From Schlesneria sp. (GTDB lineage: Bacteria > Planctomycetota > Planctomycetia > Planctomycetales > Planctomycetaceae): a DNA stretch of 64,000 nt. The notes under the pieces were generated by a model. That model was not told where the DNA came from. It ran no database searches and saw nothing but the letters and a program-made list of their open reading frames with translations. Shown piece after piece: positions 46,781-58,109 of the stretch. The DNA lies in NCBI GenBank assembly GCA_028291515.1, contig JAQGHU010000103.1, positions 41,513 through 105,512 on the forward strand, in the 5' to 3' direction. Position 1 is the first letter of the stretch. Each line of letters starts with the position of its first letter. Position numbers and translations under genes: made by a program.

Positions 46781-47672
46781 TCGGCGTCGGTTCCTCAAGA
46801 GACTGGCTGATCTTTTCCAACAGAGGCCGGAAGTCTTGCTGATGTTCGGCGAATTCCGGTCTTTCGCTCAGCGTTTTCAGTTTCGCTCGCACGTCTTCTC
46901 GAGCTTTTGTCGGAAGCACTTTCACAAGAGTGGGAAGGGTCTTGTCCAGATATTCCAACATTCGAATTCGTGTTTCCGGTTTCAGCTTCTTGGTGGTGAG
47001 TGCTTGAGTCATCAAACCCTGCAACACGGGGCCCAGACCCGCTGTCATCTGCTTCAGTCCTTTGACGCGAACCGCGTACGTGGGATCGTTCTGATCGAGC
47101 GTCGGAAGCACTTCATCGGACAGGTCTTTCAGGACAACCGCAATGCGAAGAGTCAGGCCGAGGATCTCAGTCGTCTCGTCGCTGGCCGCTTTCTGTTCGA
47201 TGGCGGCGGCACCATAGAGTTTTCCGATAGACGTTGCGGCGTGCAGGTACTGCAGTGCGAATCCGGTCCGAACACTGATCGGCCACGACTTCTTTCTGAT
47301 CGAGTCCAGGTTCTCATCGCTGGTGATACGCGCGAAGACTTCACCGGACTTGGCGCTTTCATACCGGGGCAATTCCCGAGGATCGCGTTTCGCGATTTCC
47401 GTCAGCACCTTTGCCGCGCGAGACATGTCCGCACTGCTCCAGGGGCGGTCGCACTTGGGAAACCCAAGCTTGACGTATTGATCGGTGGTCAGCGATCGAT
47501 CTTCTAAATCTTCCGTCAGCGTTTCCTGCGGACGATCGTCACGCGATGGACCACTCTTTTGCTTCGCATCACTGGAAGGCAGCTCTTTTTTTGATGGCGC
47601 GGTGCTCGATGTTTGTTCGCAACCGACGGCGAACGAAAAGAGACCGAGGACGATCCAGGTTCTCCACAACAT
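46764..47672 (-). CDS. Lipoprotein of unknown function, helical
   Basis: 302 residues from ATG 47672 behind a strong AAGGAGG (4-nt spacer). The signal peptide with FAVGC puts the lipidated Cys at residue 18. Then a Ser/Lys/Asp-rich spacer (~20-55) and a mainly helical body with [20 protein letters not shown] and [20 protein letters not shown]. No domain recognised. Its 3' end overlaps the ATPase gene by 17 bp. Confidence 0.7.
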   Translation of the reverse strand: MLWRTWIVLGLFSFAVGCEQTSSTAPSKKELPSSDAKQKSGPSRDDRPQETLTEDLEDRSLTTDQYVKLGFPKCDRPWSSADMSRAAKVLTEIAKRDPRELPRYESAKSGEVFARITSDENLDSIRKKSWPISVRTGFALQYLHAATSIGKLYGAAAIEQKAASDETTEILGLTLRIAVVLKDLSDEVLPTLDQNDPTYAVRVKGLKQMTAGLGPVLQGLMTQALTTKKLKPETRIRMLEYLDKTLPTLVKVLPTKAREDVRAKLKTLSERPEFAEHQQDFRPLLEKISQSLEEPTPNESDR

Positions 47673-47737
47673 GGTGCCTCCTTGCCTTTCGTCTCTGTTG
47701 GCGACTTGTAGAGCAATACCACGACGTGTTTTGCGAA

Positions 47738-48853
47738 TCATATCGTGATGAACCGATCACGAGCGGTGACATCCCACATCTCGACGACACGTCCCCCTTC
47801 AATCACATACGCCTGCTTGTGAAGAGCTGACGTTGGGCAGACATGCTTGGGAATCGCGAGCAACTCGTCACCCGGCTTGTATCGTTCTGCAAGTGGCGTC
47901 TGCAGGACGATGTGCTCTTCATTGTGCAGCACTTGTTCAGCATTCGGCAGATCTGGAAAGACGACTCGTTGTCCTTTCGGAGGATCCGACGCCACAGATT
48001 TGTTTCCCAAATCGCAGGTGACTCGATCTGGTGCCGGACGGCTGATGACCCGAGTCAGCATCAACACGGCTGGTTCGAAATCCATGTCGGGGAAAGCTGC
48101 TCCGTATCCCGAATCGTGGAAGACGCAGGTTCCCGGTGCCAGTTCAATGGCCGGGTCTGACAATTTTGCGAAGACGGGAAATGATCCCGTTCCACCGCAA
48201 ACGATGCGAGGGACCGGCCAACCGCGGCGGACAAATTCATCACGAAGTTTGGCCGCGCCGTTCCAGCCCGCCATCACGGCAGCAGTCCGTTCGGCAAGGT
48301 TGGTCTGGTGGTTGTGACCGTCATACAAATGAAAACCTCCCGGTTGCAGTCCTGGAGCGTCTATGATCTGCTGATAGAGTTCCGTTGCCTGGGGCCCGGG
48401 CAGCACACCGGTCCGATGCAGACCCGGGTCGATGTCGAGCAACACCTGGATCGATGTTCCCGCGGCGACCATGGCATCGCTCAATTCGGCGATCATCTGC
48501 GAGTCGTCTGCGGTGACAGACAGAGCCACATCGGGGTACTTCTTCAAGAACTTGACGGCGCGACCAATGTTGGGACCGACAAGATTGTAGGCGAGGAAAA
48601 TATCCTTCACACCACAGTCGGCGAGCATCTCGGCTTCGGCGAACGTGGCACACTTATGTTTGCTGATTCCCAAGGCCAGTTCGATCCTGGTCACCGCGGG
48701 CATCTTATGCGTTTTGCAGTGCGGTCGCAGACGTTTCAGGTTGCCTGCCATCGCGATCATCTTTCGCAGATTGCGATCCACGACTTCGCGATAAACGAGC
48801 ATGGCCGGTGAGAGAATATTGGCCGTTTCCACCAGCGCGTATTTCGAATCCAT
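47738..48853 (-). CDS. D-threonine aldolase-like PLP enzyme (alanine-racemase fold)
   Basis: 371 residues from ATG 48853, picked because MDSKYALVETANILSPAMLV starts the fold; a frame from 48940 is possible and neither has a clear SD. Key parts: RPHCKTHKM with the PLP lysine, FAEAEMLADCGVKDIFLAYN, VLLDIDPGLHRTGV, FHLYDGHNH, and the C-terminal PKHVCPTSALH, whose His and Cys match the metal site (HxC) of D-serine-dehydratase/D-threonine-aldolase-type enzymes. Likely reaction: cleavage of D-threo-3-hydroxyamino acids or dehydration of D-serine. 65 bp before the lipoprotein gene, maybe one transcript. Confidence 0.85.
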   Translation of the reverse strand: MDSKYALVETANILSPAMLVYREVVDRNLRKMIAMAGNLKRLRPHCKTHKMPAVTRIELALGISKHKCATFAEAEMLADCGVKDIFLAYNLVGPNIGRAVKFLKKYPDVALSVTADDSQMIAELSDAMVAAGTSIQVLLDIDPGLHRTGVLPGPQATELYQQIIDAPGLQPGGFHLYDGHNHQTNLAERTAAVMAGWNGAAKLRDEFVRRGWPVPRIVCGGTGSFPVFAKLSDPAIELAPGTCVFHDSGYGAAFPDMDFEPAVLMLTRVISRPAPDRVTCDLGNKSVASDPPKGQRVVFPDLPNAEQVLHNEEHIVLQTPLAERYKPGDELLAIPKHVCPTSALHKQAYVIEGGRVVEMWDVTARDRFITI

Positions 48854-49301
48854 GTTGCTCGCTATGAACAAGAGAAGAGACGCAGTTTTCGCAGCTTGCA
48901 ATTCTACTTGCTGCGGCGTCAGTGTCACACTGTCGGTCAAGAGTTATCCACTGCGGAGTGGTTTTTCAACTCCTTGTTGTTCCAAGCGTTTTTCGTGGAC
49001 TGAATTTTGGAACCAGTCACGTCGGATTCCCATTACCGCTGTAGAGTCGCCGTCGATACTTCCGATGATGGATCGGCGGAAACTGCCGATTCGCGGGGTT
49101 CAGTGCCTGTTTCAGGGCGTTGTAATCCTCAATGACAGAGGTAACGAGCCTGCGAACTCAGGCGAAATCCGAAGACTTCGTCGTGCGCTGAGGCATTGCC
49201 ACTCCATACAGTCGAATTTTTCGGAACAAGCCGTTTCTCGTAACGTAGGTATTCGGGAAAGTAACCGCAGGGACGATTGCGCCCTGCAGGATTAGAGCGT
49301 T
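48854..49301. other. Intergenic region without gene
   Basis: 448 bp between divergent genes. The longest frames here have no SD or recognised domain. It should carry the promoters of the aldolase and hydrolase genes; no boxes could be assigned. Confidence 0.5.
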
Positions 49302-50096
49302 ATGTTTCGATTCTCGTGCCCTCTGATTGTTTACTGCTGGCTGATCATTAGCGCGGTGGCGACTGCGCAAGATGGGCGACCCGAAGTTGTCCTGATCCGC
49401 GGCGGTGCCGGCTACTGGCCTGGCGTCTCCGCGCTCTCCCAAGAGCTTTCGGATCATGGTTTCTCACCGCGCGTAATCATGGGGGTCACTCATTCGATCC
49501 ACGCGCGGTCGATTGCGGATCAATACCTTGCTGGCCAGCGATCTGGCCCCGTGACGATCATCGGTTATAGCTCTGGAGCAGATTACGCCTGCCGAATGAG
49601 TCGACTGCTTGGCGAACGCGGGGTTCCCGTATCGACGTTGGTCCTGATTGAATCGACACTTGGCACCGCCGTGCCAAACAATGTCGATTATTGCGTCAAT
49701 ATCTACGAATCGCGTCCCGCTACCGATTGGATCCCGGTGTTCCGTGGCGTTCCCGTTCAAGCCACTAACTCTCAGACGAACTTGCTCAACCTGGACTCAC
49801 GCGCCAATGGCGATTTGCAGTGGATGACGGAGTACAACCACTTCACAGTGGTCAGCAATTCGCAGTCGCATGTCATGCTCAGAAATCTGCTTCAGCTTCG
49901 CCAGTCTCAGCAGTCACAGCCAGTTCTGCCCGCTCCCAGTGAAAGTCTGTTGCCGCCACCACCGCCCCTGCCGCCTCCATCTCCTCCTCCAGAGCAGTTA
50001 TCAGCGGTCCCTCAGACAGCACTGCCAACAGGCTACCGAGCAACTCCCAAGAGCAGATTGCGGACTCTTTTCCGCCCGTCGCAGACCGCCTATTGA
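49302..50096 (+). CDS. Secreted alpha/beta hydrolase with proline-rich tail
   Basis: 264 residues. Signal peptide ~1-22 (ending ATAQ), then an alpha/beta-hydrolase core: PEVVLIRGGAGYWPG (first strand), TIIGYSSGADY with the nucleophile elbow G-Y-S-S-G, VLIESTLGTAV, and a possible His in EYNHFTVVSN. The remaining tail (~205-264) is proline-rich (PPPPPLPPPSPPP) and ends basic, a likely linker or cell-wall-like association segment. Lipase, esterase or protease-like activity is possible. No SD is evident at ATG 49302. Monocistronic. Confidence 0.7.
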   Translation: MFRFSCPLIVYCWLIISAVATAQDGRPEVVLIRGGAGYWPGVSALSQELSDHGFSPRVIMGVTHSIHARSIADQYLAGQRSGPVTIIGYSSGADYACRMSRLLGERGVPVSTLVLIESTLGTAVPNNVDYCVNIYESRPATDWIPVFRGVPVQATNSQTNLLNLDSRANGDLQWMTEYNHFTVVSNSQSHVMLRNLLQLRQSQQSQPVLPAPSESLLPPPPPLPPPSPPPEQLSAVPQTALPTGYRATPKSRLRTLFRPSQTAY

Positions 50097-50354
50097 TGAG
50101 AGTCGGATCGCTGAACGGTTCGCCAGTCCTACTTCCGCTTCCCATCATAGTGGTGGATCTGTCGAGACAGACTGGACTGATTCTGTATTCCGGGCAATGC
50201 TGAGCTTCTATCGCAACGATTGATCGATCGGTCCTGCCGCCGTCCTGAGTTCCTCGTTTTTCGATCGCTATCGTTCGCATGACGATTTCGAGGTGGCGAG
50301 GCCCCCTCCAAGGCGATCAATGTGGCTGCATCCCAAAAGGGACGGAGAGATTTG

Positions 50355-51752
50355 ATGACAGCTCAACACTCAGACGCACTGGTCGTTTTTGGTGTGACCG
50401 GCGATCTCGCCCATAAGATGATCTTCCCTGCACTGTATGCGATGGTGAAACGTGGCGCACTGAAGGTTCCGATCATCGGCGTCGCGGCGCCAGACTGGAG
50501 CCTCGCGGATCTGAAGGATCGCGTCAAAGACAGTCTCGAGCAATCAGGGGGGATTGATAACAAGCGGGTATTCCACGATCTGACATCGCTGCTGGGATAC
50601 GTGAGTGGGGACTACAACGAGCCCGACACGTTCGCGAAGATTAAAGAGGCCCTCGGTACAGCTCGACGTCCGGCACACTATCTTGCGATCCCTCCTGTGC
50701 TCTTCCCGACAGTGATCACCGGACTTGGTACCGCAGGCTTGGCGAAGGGGGCACGGGTCATCGTCGAAAAACCGTTCGGTCGCGATTTAGCCTCGGCTCA
50801 GGAACTAAATAAAGTCGCACACGCTGTGTTTCCAGAAGATTCGATCTATCGGATCGACCATTTCCTGGGGAAAGAAGCGATCATGAACATCTTGTACTTT
50901 CGTTTCGCCAATTCGTTTCTGGAGCCGATCTGGAACCGCAACTACGTCTCCAGTGTGCAGATCACTTTGTCTGAGAATTTCGGGGTCAAGAATCGGGGTG
51001 CGTTTTACGAGTCTGCCGGTTGTTTGCGTGATGTAGTTCAGAACCACCTGTTTCAGGTCGTTGCCTTACTGGCAATGGAACCACCTGCTGTTCGGGAATA
51101 CGGAGCTGTGCACATTGAAAAAGCCAAGGTCTTTCAGGCGATGCGTCCATTGCAGCCTGATGATCTTGTTCGAGGCCAGTACGTGGGCTATCGAAAAGAG
51201 CCGAATGTGGCGAAGAACTCTGACGTCGAGACGTTTTGCGCACTGCGACTGTACATCGACTCGTGGCGTTGGAAAGGTGTCCCGTGGTACCTGCGATCCG
51301 GCAAATGCCTACCGGAGAGCGCGCACGAAGTCCTCGTCGAATTGAAGCCGCCCCCGCAGGACTTGTTTGAAGACTCCGCGCCAGAGACCAGCCCAGCCAA
51401 CTATCTGCGGTTCCGTCTGGCCCCCAATTCGGCGATCGCAATTGCGGCTCGCGTGAAGCGAAAAGGGAGACAGTTTGTCGGGGATCAGGAAGAACTCTAC
51501 ATGGTCGAAGAACAGAGTGGCGAAGAATCGCCATACGAACGACTGTTGAGTGATGCGATGGCTGGGGACGACGCCCTCTTCACTCGAGAGGATGCTGTCG
51601 AAGCTGCCTGGGCTGTCGTCGAGCCCGTGCTGGAATCTCACCACGCATGCCGTCCCTATCGACGTGGAACATGGGGACCAAAAGAAGCTGACGAGCTGAT
51701 TGCGGCAGACGGTACCTGGCACAACCCGAAGCTGTCAGACTTAGCGAAGTGA
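50355..51752 (+). CDS. zwf: Glucose-6-phosphate dehydrogenase
   Basis: 465 residues; ATG 50355 is preceded by GGAGAGATTTG. The NADP motif is [29 protein letters not shown] follows, and the substrate/catalytic block is [20 protein letters not shown] with the His acting as base. RNHL-like block [17 protein letters not shown] and YLRSGKCLP are also present. It oxidises glucose 6-phosphate to 6-phosphogluconolactone in the pentose phosphate path. Slightly shorter than many (~480-500), within the normal range. The AKR gene follows on the same strand. Confidence 0.95.
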   Translation: MTAQHSDALVVFGVTGDLAHKMIFPALYAMVKRGALKVPIIGVAAPDWSLADLKDRVKDSLEQSGGIDNKRVFHDLTSLLGYVSGDYNEPDTFAKIKEALGTARRPAHYLAIPPVLFPTVITGLGTAGLAKGARVIVEKPFGRDLASAQELNKVAHAVFPEDSIYRIDHFLGKEAIMNILYFRFANSFLEPIWNRNYVSSVQITLSENFGVKNRGAFYESAGCLRDVVQNHLFQVVALLAMEPPAVREYGAVHIEKAKVFQAMRPLQPDDLVRGQYVGYRKEPNVAKNSDVETFCALRLYIDSWRWKGVPWYLRSGKCLPESAHEVLVELKPPPQDLFEDSAPETSPANYLRFRLAPNSAIAIAARVKRKGRQFVGDQEELYMVEEQSGEESPYERLLSDAMAGDDALFTREDAVEAAWAVVEPVLESHHACRPYRRGTWGPKEADELIAADGTWHNPKLSDLAK

Positions 51753-51858
51753 TACTCGCATTCACTTTGATTCGGTCCTAGACACGAAGCACGATGTGAG
51801 TTATCAAGATCGTCGTCTAGAACAGCATCAGGCAGAATCACTGGAGCGGACTCGATCC

Positions 51859-52830
51859 ATGAAATACCGTCGGTTGGGACGAACAAATTGGCAAGTGAGT
51901 GACGTTGGCTATGGCATGTGGGGGATGGCTGGCTGGACCGGCTCGGATCTCGATGAAGTGAATCGAGCTCTGCGTCGCTCGGTCGCCCTCGGCTGCAACT
52001 TTTTCGACACCGCGTGGGGGTATGGGGCTGGCAAAAGCGAAGCGATCCTTGGTGAACTTGTCCGCGATTTTCCCGATCAGAAGCTTTACACCGCGACCAA
52101 GATTCCGCCGAAGAATTTCAAGTGGCCCAGTCGCCGCGAGTATTCCGTGGAGGACTGCTTTCCGCCGGATCATATTGAAGAATACGTCACTGCCAGCCTG
52201 CGAAACGCCGGGTTGCCTTCGTTCGACTTGATGCAACTTCACACCTGGGAAGACAGCTGGCTGAACGACGACCGGTGGTATCACAAGCTGAGCGATCTCA
52301 AGTCGCAAGGCTTGTTTCACGCCATCGGGATCAGCTTGAATCGTTGGGAGCCGTGGAACGGGGTCGCCGCGGTGAAAAGCGGGCTGATTGATTGTGTGCA
52401 GGTCATCTACAACCTCTTCGATCAGAACCCCCAGGACGAACTCTTCCCGGCGTGCCGACAGCACGATGTGGGAGTGATTGCACGCGTTCCCTTCGACGAA
52501 GGAACCCTGACGGGAACATTGACGAAGTCATCAAAGTGGCCTGCCAGCGATTGGCGCAGCAGTTACTTCGTGCCAGAGAACTTGAACGCCAGTGTGGACC
52601 GAGCGGAGGCGCTGCGGCCACTCGTTCCGACTGGAATGGCCATGGCCGAGATGGCGTTGCGGTTTTCACTTTCCGACTCGAGTGGGGGGACTGTGATTCC
52701 CGGCATGCGATCGGTGCGAAATGTCGACGCCAACATGGCCGCCAGTGACGCCGGTCCATTGCCGGCAGGACTGCTTGAGGAACTTGCACACCACCGTTGG
52801 GTGCGGCAGCCGACCGAGTGGTCTCAATGA
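51859..52830 (+). CDS. Aldo/keto reductase
   Basis: 323 residues from ATG 51859 (MKYRRLGRTNWQVSDVGYG). The AKR catalytic set is visible: D and Y in CNFFDTAWGYGAGKSE, K in YTATKIPP, H in DLMQLHTWED. GTVIPGMRSVRNVDAN at the end is the cofactor-binding turn with the Arg. It reduces aldehydes or sugars with NADPH. It lies 106 bp after zwf on the same strand, and NADPH from Zwf could feed it (inference). Confidence 0.9.
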   Translation: MKYRRLGRTNWQVSDVGYGMWGMAGWTGSDLDEVNRALRRSVALGCNFFDTAWGYGAGKSEAILGELVRDFPDQKLYTATKIPPKNFKWPSRREYSVEDCFPPDHIEEYVTASLRNAGLPSFDLMQLHTWEDSWLNDDRWYHKLSDLKSQGLFHAIGISLNRWEPWNGVAAVKSGLIDCVQVIYNLFDQNPQDELFPACRQHDVGVIARVPFDEGTLTGTLTKSSKWPASDWRSSYFVPENLNASVDRAEALRPLVPTGMAMAEMALRFSLSDSSGGTVIPGMRSVRNVDANMAASDAGPLPAGLLEELAHHRWVRQPTEWSQ

Positions 52831-52916
52831 CGTACGATCAATGAACTGATCACCGCCAACGTTGAGCAGATTCATCCCGAATATGGAATCAGGATAGGTC
52901 GCGAATCATCCTGCGA

Positions 52917-53648
52917 TCAATTCCCGTTTCGGATCAGCTCGGGATGCTTGGTTCGCACCTGCATCGCCTTTGGAATCGAGTGGGCTTGAATGTAGGGCAG
53001 ATACGGATTCCTTCGCGCAAAGTCCTGATGATAGGCCTCGGCGGGATAGAATTCTTTTAGCGGTTCTAGTTTGGTGACGATGCGTTTCTTGTGGACTTTT
53101 TTCGCTTCCAAATCGGCAATCTTGGCTTCGGCCAGTTTCTTCTGTTCGTCGTCCGCAAAGAAGATCGCGGATCGATATTGGCGACCGACATCACCTTCAC
53201 CTTGCCGATTCAATTGAGTCGGATCGTGTGCATCGAAGAACACGGCAAGCAAGTCTTCGTACGACACCTTGTTCGTGTCGTAGGTCACACGGATCGCCTC
53301 GGCATGGGCGGTTGTTCCGAGGTGAACACGGTCGTAATTCGCCGTGGCCTTGGTTCCGCCGCAGTAACCACTCTCGACTTCGACGACACCCGCGACCTGC
53401 TCAAATGCAAACTCGGTACACCAGAAACATCCCCCGGCGAAAACCGCAGTCTCGGTTTTCTTTGCAGCAGGAGCGGCGAGTCCCTGTGCTGGACCTTGAG
53501 AAGCGTCACCCGTGGTTGCCTTAATCGGCTGGCCGTCGGGAGCGCGCGGACCGACGCGGGGAGATTTGATCTCGGCCGCCTTGATCAGCGACAAACCGAT
53601 CATGCCTATCACGACGGACACCATTGCCAGACGAACTGCTCGCATCAT
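52917..53648 (-). CDS. msrA: Peptide-methionine (S)-S-oxide reductase, exported form
   Basis: 243 residues from ATG 53648 or 53645; TTG 53657 is also in frame. A signal peptide (~1-24) and a linker to ~65 precede the MsrA domain: VFAGGCFWCTEFAFEQ with the catalytic Cys of GCFWC, ESGYCGGTKATANYDRVHLG, HAEAIRVTYD and HDPTQLNRQGEGDVGRQYRS. It repairs oxidised methionine in exported or periplasmic proteins. An MsrB partner is not nearby; the resolving Cys in the tail is not obvious. Next to a cupin gene but separated by 204 bp. Confidence 0.9.
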   Translation of the reverse strand: MMRAVRLAMVSVVIGMIGLSLIKAAEIKSPRVGPRAPDGQPIKATTGDASQGPAQGLAAPAAKKTETAVFAGGCFWCTEFAFEQVAGVVEVESGYCGGTKATANYDRVHLGTTAHAEAIRVTYDTNKVSYEDLLAVFFDAHDPTQLNRQGEGDVGRQYRSAIFFADDEQKKLAEAKIADLEAKKVHKKRIVTKLEPLKEFYPAEAYHQDFARRNPYLPYIQAHSIPKAMQVRTKHPELIRNGN

Positions 53649-53852
53649 AACTTCCAACCATTGTAACGCAGTTTTATCGGAACGGACTGATTACTGAAGC
53701 GCACGGAACTTTAACGTCGCTGCACGACACTGTCAAATTTTAGACAACTGTCATGCTGCAGTCGAACTCGCAGTAAACCTCCGAATCGATAGTTTCGTCG
53801 AGGTCCGAGAACGGCCACCAAGACTCTATAGATTGTGGACTTCAGGAAAAGC

Positions 53853-54212
53853 TCAGGAATCCGAAAGGGGGCCTGCAGGCGATTTCTTGAATTCGATGAG
53901 CACTTCTCTGAAGGTGGTTGTACCGATATTTCGTGCGCTGTGTGTGACCGGTACGGCAGGATAACCCTGCCGGTCCGCCACGATTTGATCACCTTCGACG
54001 CGGAAGGCAACGGCTCCGCCGGATTCCAGTTCGACGGTATCAAGCAACTCTCCCTTCGGGCCAAAGACTTCCAACGTCGATCCCGAAAGGATGCGAACAA
54101 CATAGTCGAGCTTATGGGTGTGCGTCGCACCCCGCTCACCCGGTTCCAGATCAAGATGCCAGACCAGGACGCGGTCGTTCTCGAAAACCTTTTGTGTTCC
54201 AACTCCGGCCAT
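53853..54212 (-). CDS. Cupin-domain protein
   Basis: 119 residues from ATG 54212 with GGGGAGG 5 nt upstream. Cupin motif 1 is ERGATHTHKLDYVVRILSGS, with two His and a later Glu position replaced (D/V), and motif 2 is VTHSARNIGTT. The single beta barrel ends in FREVLIEFKKSPAG. A small metal-binding sensor or enzyme of unknown substrate. The stop is 205 bp from msrA upstream of its start. Confidence 0.75.
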   Translation of the reverse strand: MAGVGTQKVFENDRVLVWHLDLEPGERGATHTHKLDYVVRILSGSTLEVFGPKGELLDTVELESGGAVAFRVEGDQIVADRQGYPAVPVTHSARNIGTTTFREVLIEFKKSPAGPLSDS

Positions 54213-54374
54213 GGAATCCTCCCCGTTGGTGGTACGTAAGATGCGGCTCAAGCGACCACGGTTACGTATTCACGCTATTGCAGTCAAGTGACTCGGCAGC
54301 CCGCGATTGTGATACGTCCTCTCGGTTTGAAGTAGTAGGGGACGTGATTCATCGCCATTTTCAATTTTCAATCT

Positions 54375-54771
54375 CTAACTAACGATGGGGCATCCGCAAT
54401 GCGGGCACGCCTGCGCGTTTTTGGAGACCACACCCTGGCAGTCCGTACACCGCGTGAGCGCGATCCCATTGGCGACCTCTGGCGTGGCCTCAACAACTGT
54501 TCCGCCGCAAGCATGCTCCAAGCTTTTCGACTAGTGATCGCCAGTGCGGCGCCCAACGAAGATGATTCCGCTCTTCGAAGATCCGAAATCCGACGACGAT
54601 ACAAAAGGCGATGAACACGATCGGCATGGCGTTGAGATAAGCACCCAACAGGGCGATCACACCTGTGGCGATGAGAAAACTCCACAACCCGACGTTCGAA
54701 ACGGACTCCGCGTGCGCTTTTATGGCGTTCAGCAAATAGGTTTCTTGCGGCGTCAGTTCCGGTCGTGCCAT
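54375..54771 (-). pseudogene. Small membrane protein with C-terminal zinc ribbon, split by a +1 frameshift
   Basis: Start ATG 54771 behind GAGG. The frame gives MARPELTPQETYLLNAI, two membrane helices (~33-66) and RSLVEKL, then stops at TGA about residue 93. In the adjacent frame, from the same point, the sequence reads EHACGGTVVEATPEVANGIA, LTRCTDCQGVV and ACPHCGCPIVS before a stop at 54375-54377: an acceptable double-CxxC zinc ribbon. Removing one G at CTTGGAG would join both parts into one 131-residue protein. Total length is 3n+1, fitting a one-base insertion. It may be pseudo, programmed or a sequence error. Confidence 0.6.
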
Positions 54772-54947
54772 ACTTGGACCTCGCAGTAATATGATCTGTG
54801 CGAGATGTTGACCAAAACGGAAAGAGTCGGCAATAGTTGAGCCAATGGTCACCCAATAGGCGACCTGCCATGTCCCGATTGATTGGCGGTATGCCTTTCG
54901 TCGTGCCGCGTTAGGGAAAGGACTCCACGCTACTTGGATGCGGCTTG

Positions 54948-55196
54948 CTAGTCGGGAAGACCGCTTAGATCTTTTGTCACGCCGCGATCTCGCTCGTAGT
55001 ATCGTCGTTCGTGGTGATAGGCGAGGCCGAGAAACGCGATCCCGATTCCCACTAGCGAACCGATCAGCAATACGATGAGAATCAACAGTAGTGACGGCAG
55101 GCCATATTGCTGATGGCTATTTGGATTAATGACATCAGGGCCGTACGCCTGGAATCTTAATCCATATCCAATCGCTGTCAGGCCTAAGCCGATCAA
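54948..55196 (-). CDS. Small two-helix membrane protein
   Basis: 82 residues if started at TTG 55196; no ATG exists in the frame. Two hydrophobic segments (~1-16 and ~33-58) and a charged end HHERRYYERDRG. The start overlaps the stop of the tiny upstream gene as TTGA, which suggests coupling. No family recognised. Start uncertain; could also be the remnant of a larger gene. Confidence 0.45.
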   Translation of the reverse strand: MIGLGLTAIGYGLRFQAYGPDVINPNSHQQYGLPSLLLILIVLLIGSLVGIGIAFLGLAYHHERRYYERDRGVTKDLSGLPD

Positions 55197-55324
55197 GCCT
55201 CCTGCAGTCGCAGCGCGAGCACTTGCGACCGCTTACCAGGACCGGTCCCTTCTTCTTCGAAGCGACATCCCGCGCAGACAACGATCGCCTGCAGCGCGAC
55301 GAGAAGAACTTTACAACGTTGCAC
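55193..55324 (-). CDS. Possible tiny lipoprotein
   Basis: 43 residues from GTG 55324, with AGAGGAAA 4 nt upstream. VQRCKVLLVALQAIVVCAGC is a short signal-like helix with a lipobox-like CAGC, followed by a charged 23-residue tail ending in the stop TGA that overlaps the next start (TTGA). The size is small and the lipobox is imperfect at -3, so I am unsure; it would be translationally coupled to the two-helix gene. Confidence 0.4.
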   Translation of the reverse strand: MQRCKVLLVALQAIVVCAGCRFEEEGTGPGKRSQVLALRLQEA

Positions 55325-56655
<1,331 letters not shown>

Positions 56656-56758
56656 CGCTCGACTGTCTATGGATCGAATGCAGGAAATGGGGAGGACAAA
56701 TCGTCCCTCGCGGGCCCCAGATCGCAGTCGTACACCACGAATAAAACGACCGCACTGG

Positions 56759-56974
56759 TCATCGACCGTACGTCTGATTGTATGGTGCATCACGGTCAAG
56801 AGTTTCTTCCTCCAGCGAACCTGGGTCGCCCGTGTGCTCAGCCATTGGCTTCCGTTCTCCTCTGAACTTCTCGATCGGTGCCCCTTCTTCGTGAGCATCC
56901 AGATCTGTCTTTGCAGGACGTGGTTTCTTCGCGCTGCCGGTCGTTGCTTTCGATGCTGTTGATTTCTTAGCCAT
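56759..56974 (-). CDS. Small basic/acidic hydrophilic protein
   Basis: 71 residues from ATG 56974, with GAAAGG upstream. MAKKSTASKATTGSAKKPR is Lys/Ala-rich, then an acidic stretch ending NQTYGR. Predicted disordered; no domain. Such tails suggest DNA- or ribosome-associated small proteins, but nothing identifies it. Length and start are uncertain. Confidence 0.5.
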   Translation of the reverse strand: MAKKSTASKATTGSAKKPRPAKTDLDAHEEGAPIEKFRGERKPMAEHTGDPGSLEEETLDRDAPYNQTYGR

Positions 56975-57380
56975 TATGGACGCCTTTCCAAGTATGCCCT
57001 GCGGTTGTCGGAATGTCAGAGACCGCCGACTAGTGAGGCAACTCTCGTGCCCCACAATTGCATCAAGAGATAGAGAGACTGCAGCCGCGCGACGTTTCTT
57101 GGGGGATGAAACAAACATGATGGCCAAACATTAACCAGCAGATCATTCCTGCATCGGCCTGTTGGTGAAATCGATGCCTTTACTGATCACGGGTGGTATC
57201 ATCCGCCGATATCCGTGACATGCTTGTTCGATCGAACACGATGGCCTGCCTCTTCTTTATAGAGTGACTATTCTGGTTACTCGCGTCTTTGGCGGGCGCG
57301 TGCGGTTGAGTCAGAGTTTCGTGAGTCATTCCCCTGTTCGGCTGTCATTCTCGATTCAAACATCGTGAGAGATCGTTGCC
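56975..57380. other. Divergent intergenic region
   Basis: 406 bp between the small basic protein and the WecD-like gene. No gene or strong hairpin seen. It should contain both promoters. Confidence 0.5.
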
Positions 57381-58109
57381 GTGGACCTGCTGAAACTGCT
57401 CGAATGGGATACGAAGTTCTTTGGCTTTCCGGTCGCCAAGATCTTGAATGCTCATGCACGACCGGAAGAACTCCGGGAGGCGGTATCGCAACTGCGGTCG
57501 CAGCAGATCCCATTGGCCTACTGGTTCGCCGACAAACCCTCTACTGAGACGCATTCCCAAGTCGTCGAGATGGGGGGCGTTCTAGTTGACGAGAAACTGA
57601 CGTTTGCGGCACGCCTGGATGGCCTTCCCGAGCAACCGTCGGTGCCGCTGTCAGTCGTCGAGCCCTATGATGAGGGGATGCCCTTGTCCGACCTGAAACA
57701 ACTTGCCGTGGAGAGCGGCGTCCATTCGCGCTTTGTCGTCGATACCAGATTTCCTCAAGCAGCCGCGCGGGCCATGTTCGAGGAGTGGATCATCCGTTCG
57801 GTCAATAAAGCTGTGGCGGACGAAGTGCTCGTTATTCGGCAGGATTCAAGTATCGTCGGAATGGTGACCATCGCGACAAAAGGGAATCGCGGAAGCATTG
57901 GTCTGCTGGCGGTGGCTGAACAATGTCGGGGACGGCAATTTGGGCAGGCTCTCGTCGTTGCGGCACAGAATTGGTGTCGCGATCGTTCGTTCCAGGAAAT
58001 GCAGGTCGTCACGCAGCAAGCCAATGTGGCCGCCCAGCGCTTGTACTACAAATGTGGCTTCCAACTGGAACAGATGGAAGCCTGCTATCACATCTGGTCA
58101 ACGGGGTGA
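57381..58109 (+). CDS. wecD: WecD-like GNAT acetyltransferase (dTDP-4-amino-4,6-dideoxyhexose type)
   Basis: 242 residues from GTG 57381. An N-terminal domain (LEWDTKFFGFPVAKIL, the WDTxFFG block typical of WecD/RffC) precedes a C-terminal GNAT fold with SSIVGMVTIATKGNRGSIGL, the acetyl-CoA loop QCRGRQFGQALVVAA and ANVAAQRLYYKCGFQ. WecD N-acetylates dTDP-4-amino-4,6-dideoxygalactose to dTDP-Fuc4NAc. The WecE-like aminotransferase 3 kb to the right would make its substrate. It faces that cluster and overlaps the membrane protein's end by 12 bp. No SD stands out. Confidence 0.82.
   Translation: MDLLKLLEWDTKFFGFPVAKILNAHARPEELREAVSQLRSQQIPLAYWFADKPSTETHSQVVEMGGVLVDEKLTFAARLDGLPEQPSVPLSVVEPYDEGMPLSDLKQLAVESGVHSRFVVDTRFPQAAARAMFEEWIIRSVNKAVADEVLVIRQDSSIVGMVTIATKGNRGSIGLLAVAEQCRGRQFGQALVVAAQNWCRDRSFQEMQVVTQQANVAAQRLYYKCGFQLEQMEACYHIWSTG

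Noticed and set aside
48854..49295. Plus-strand coding frame before the hydrolase
   Set aside because: No SD or domain; reads as a shadow of the divergent promoter area and the aldolase start.
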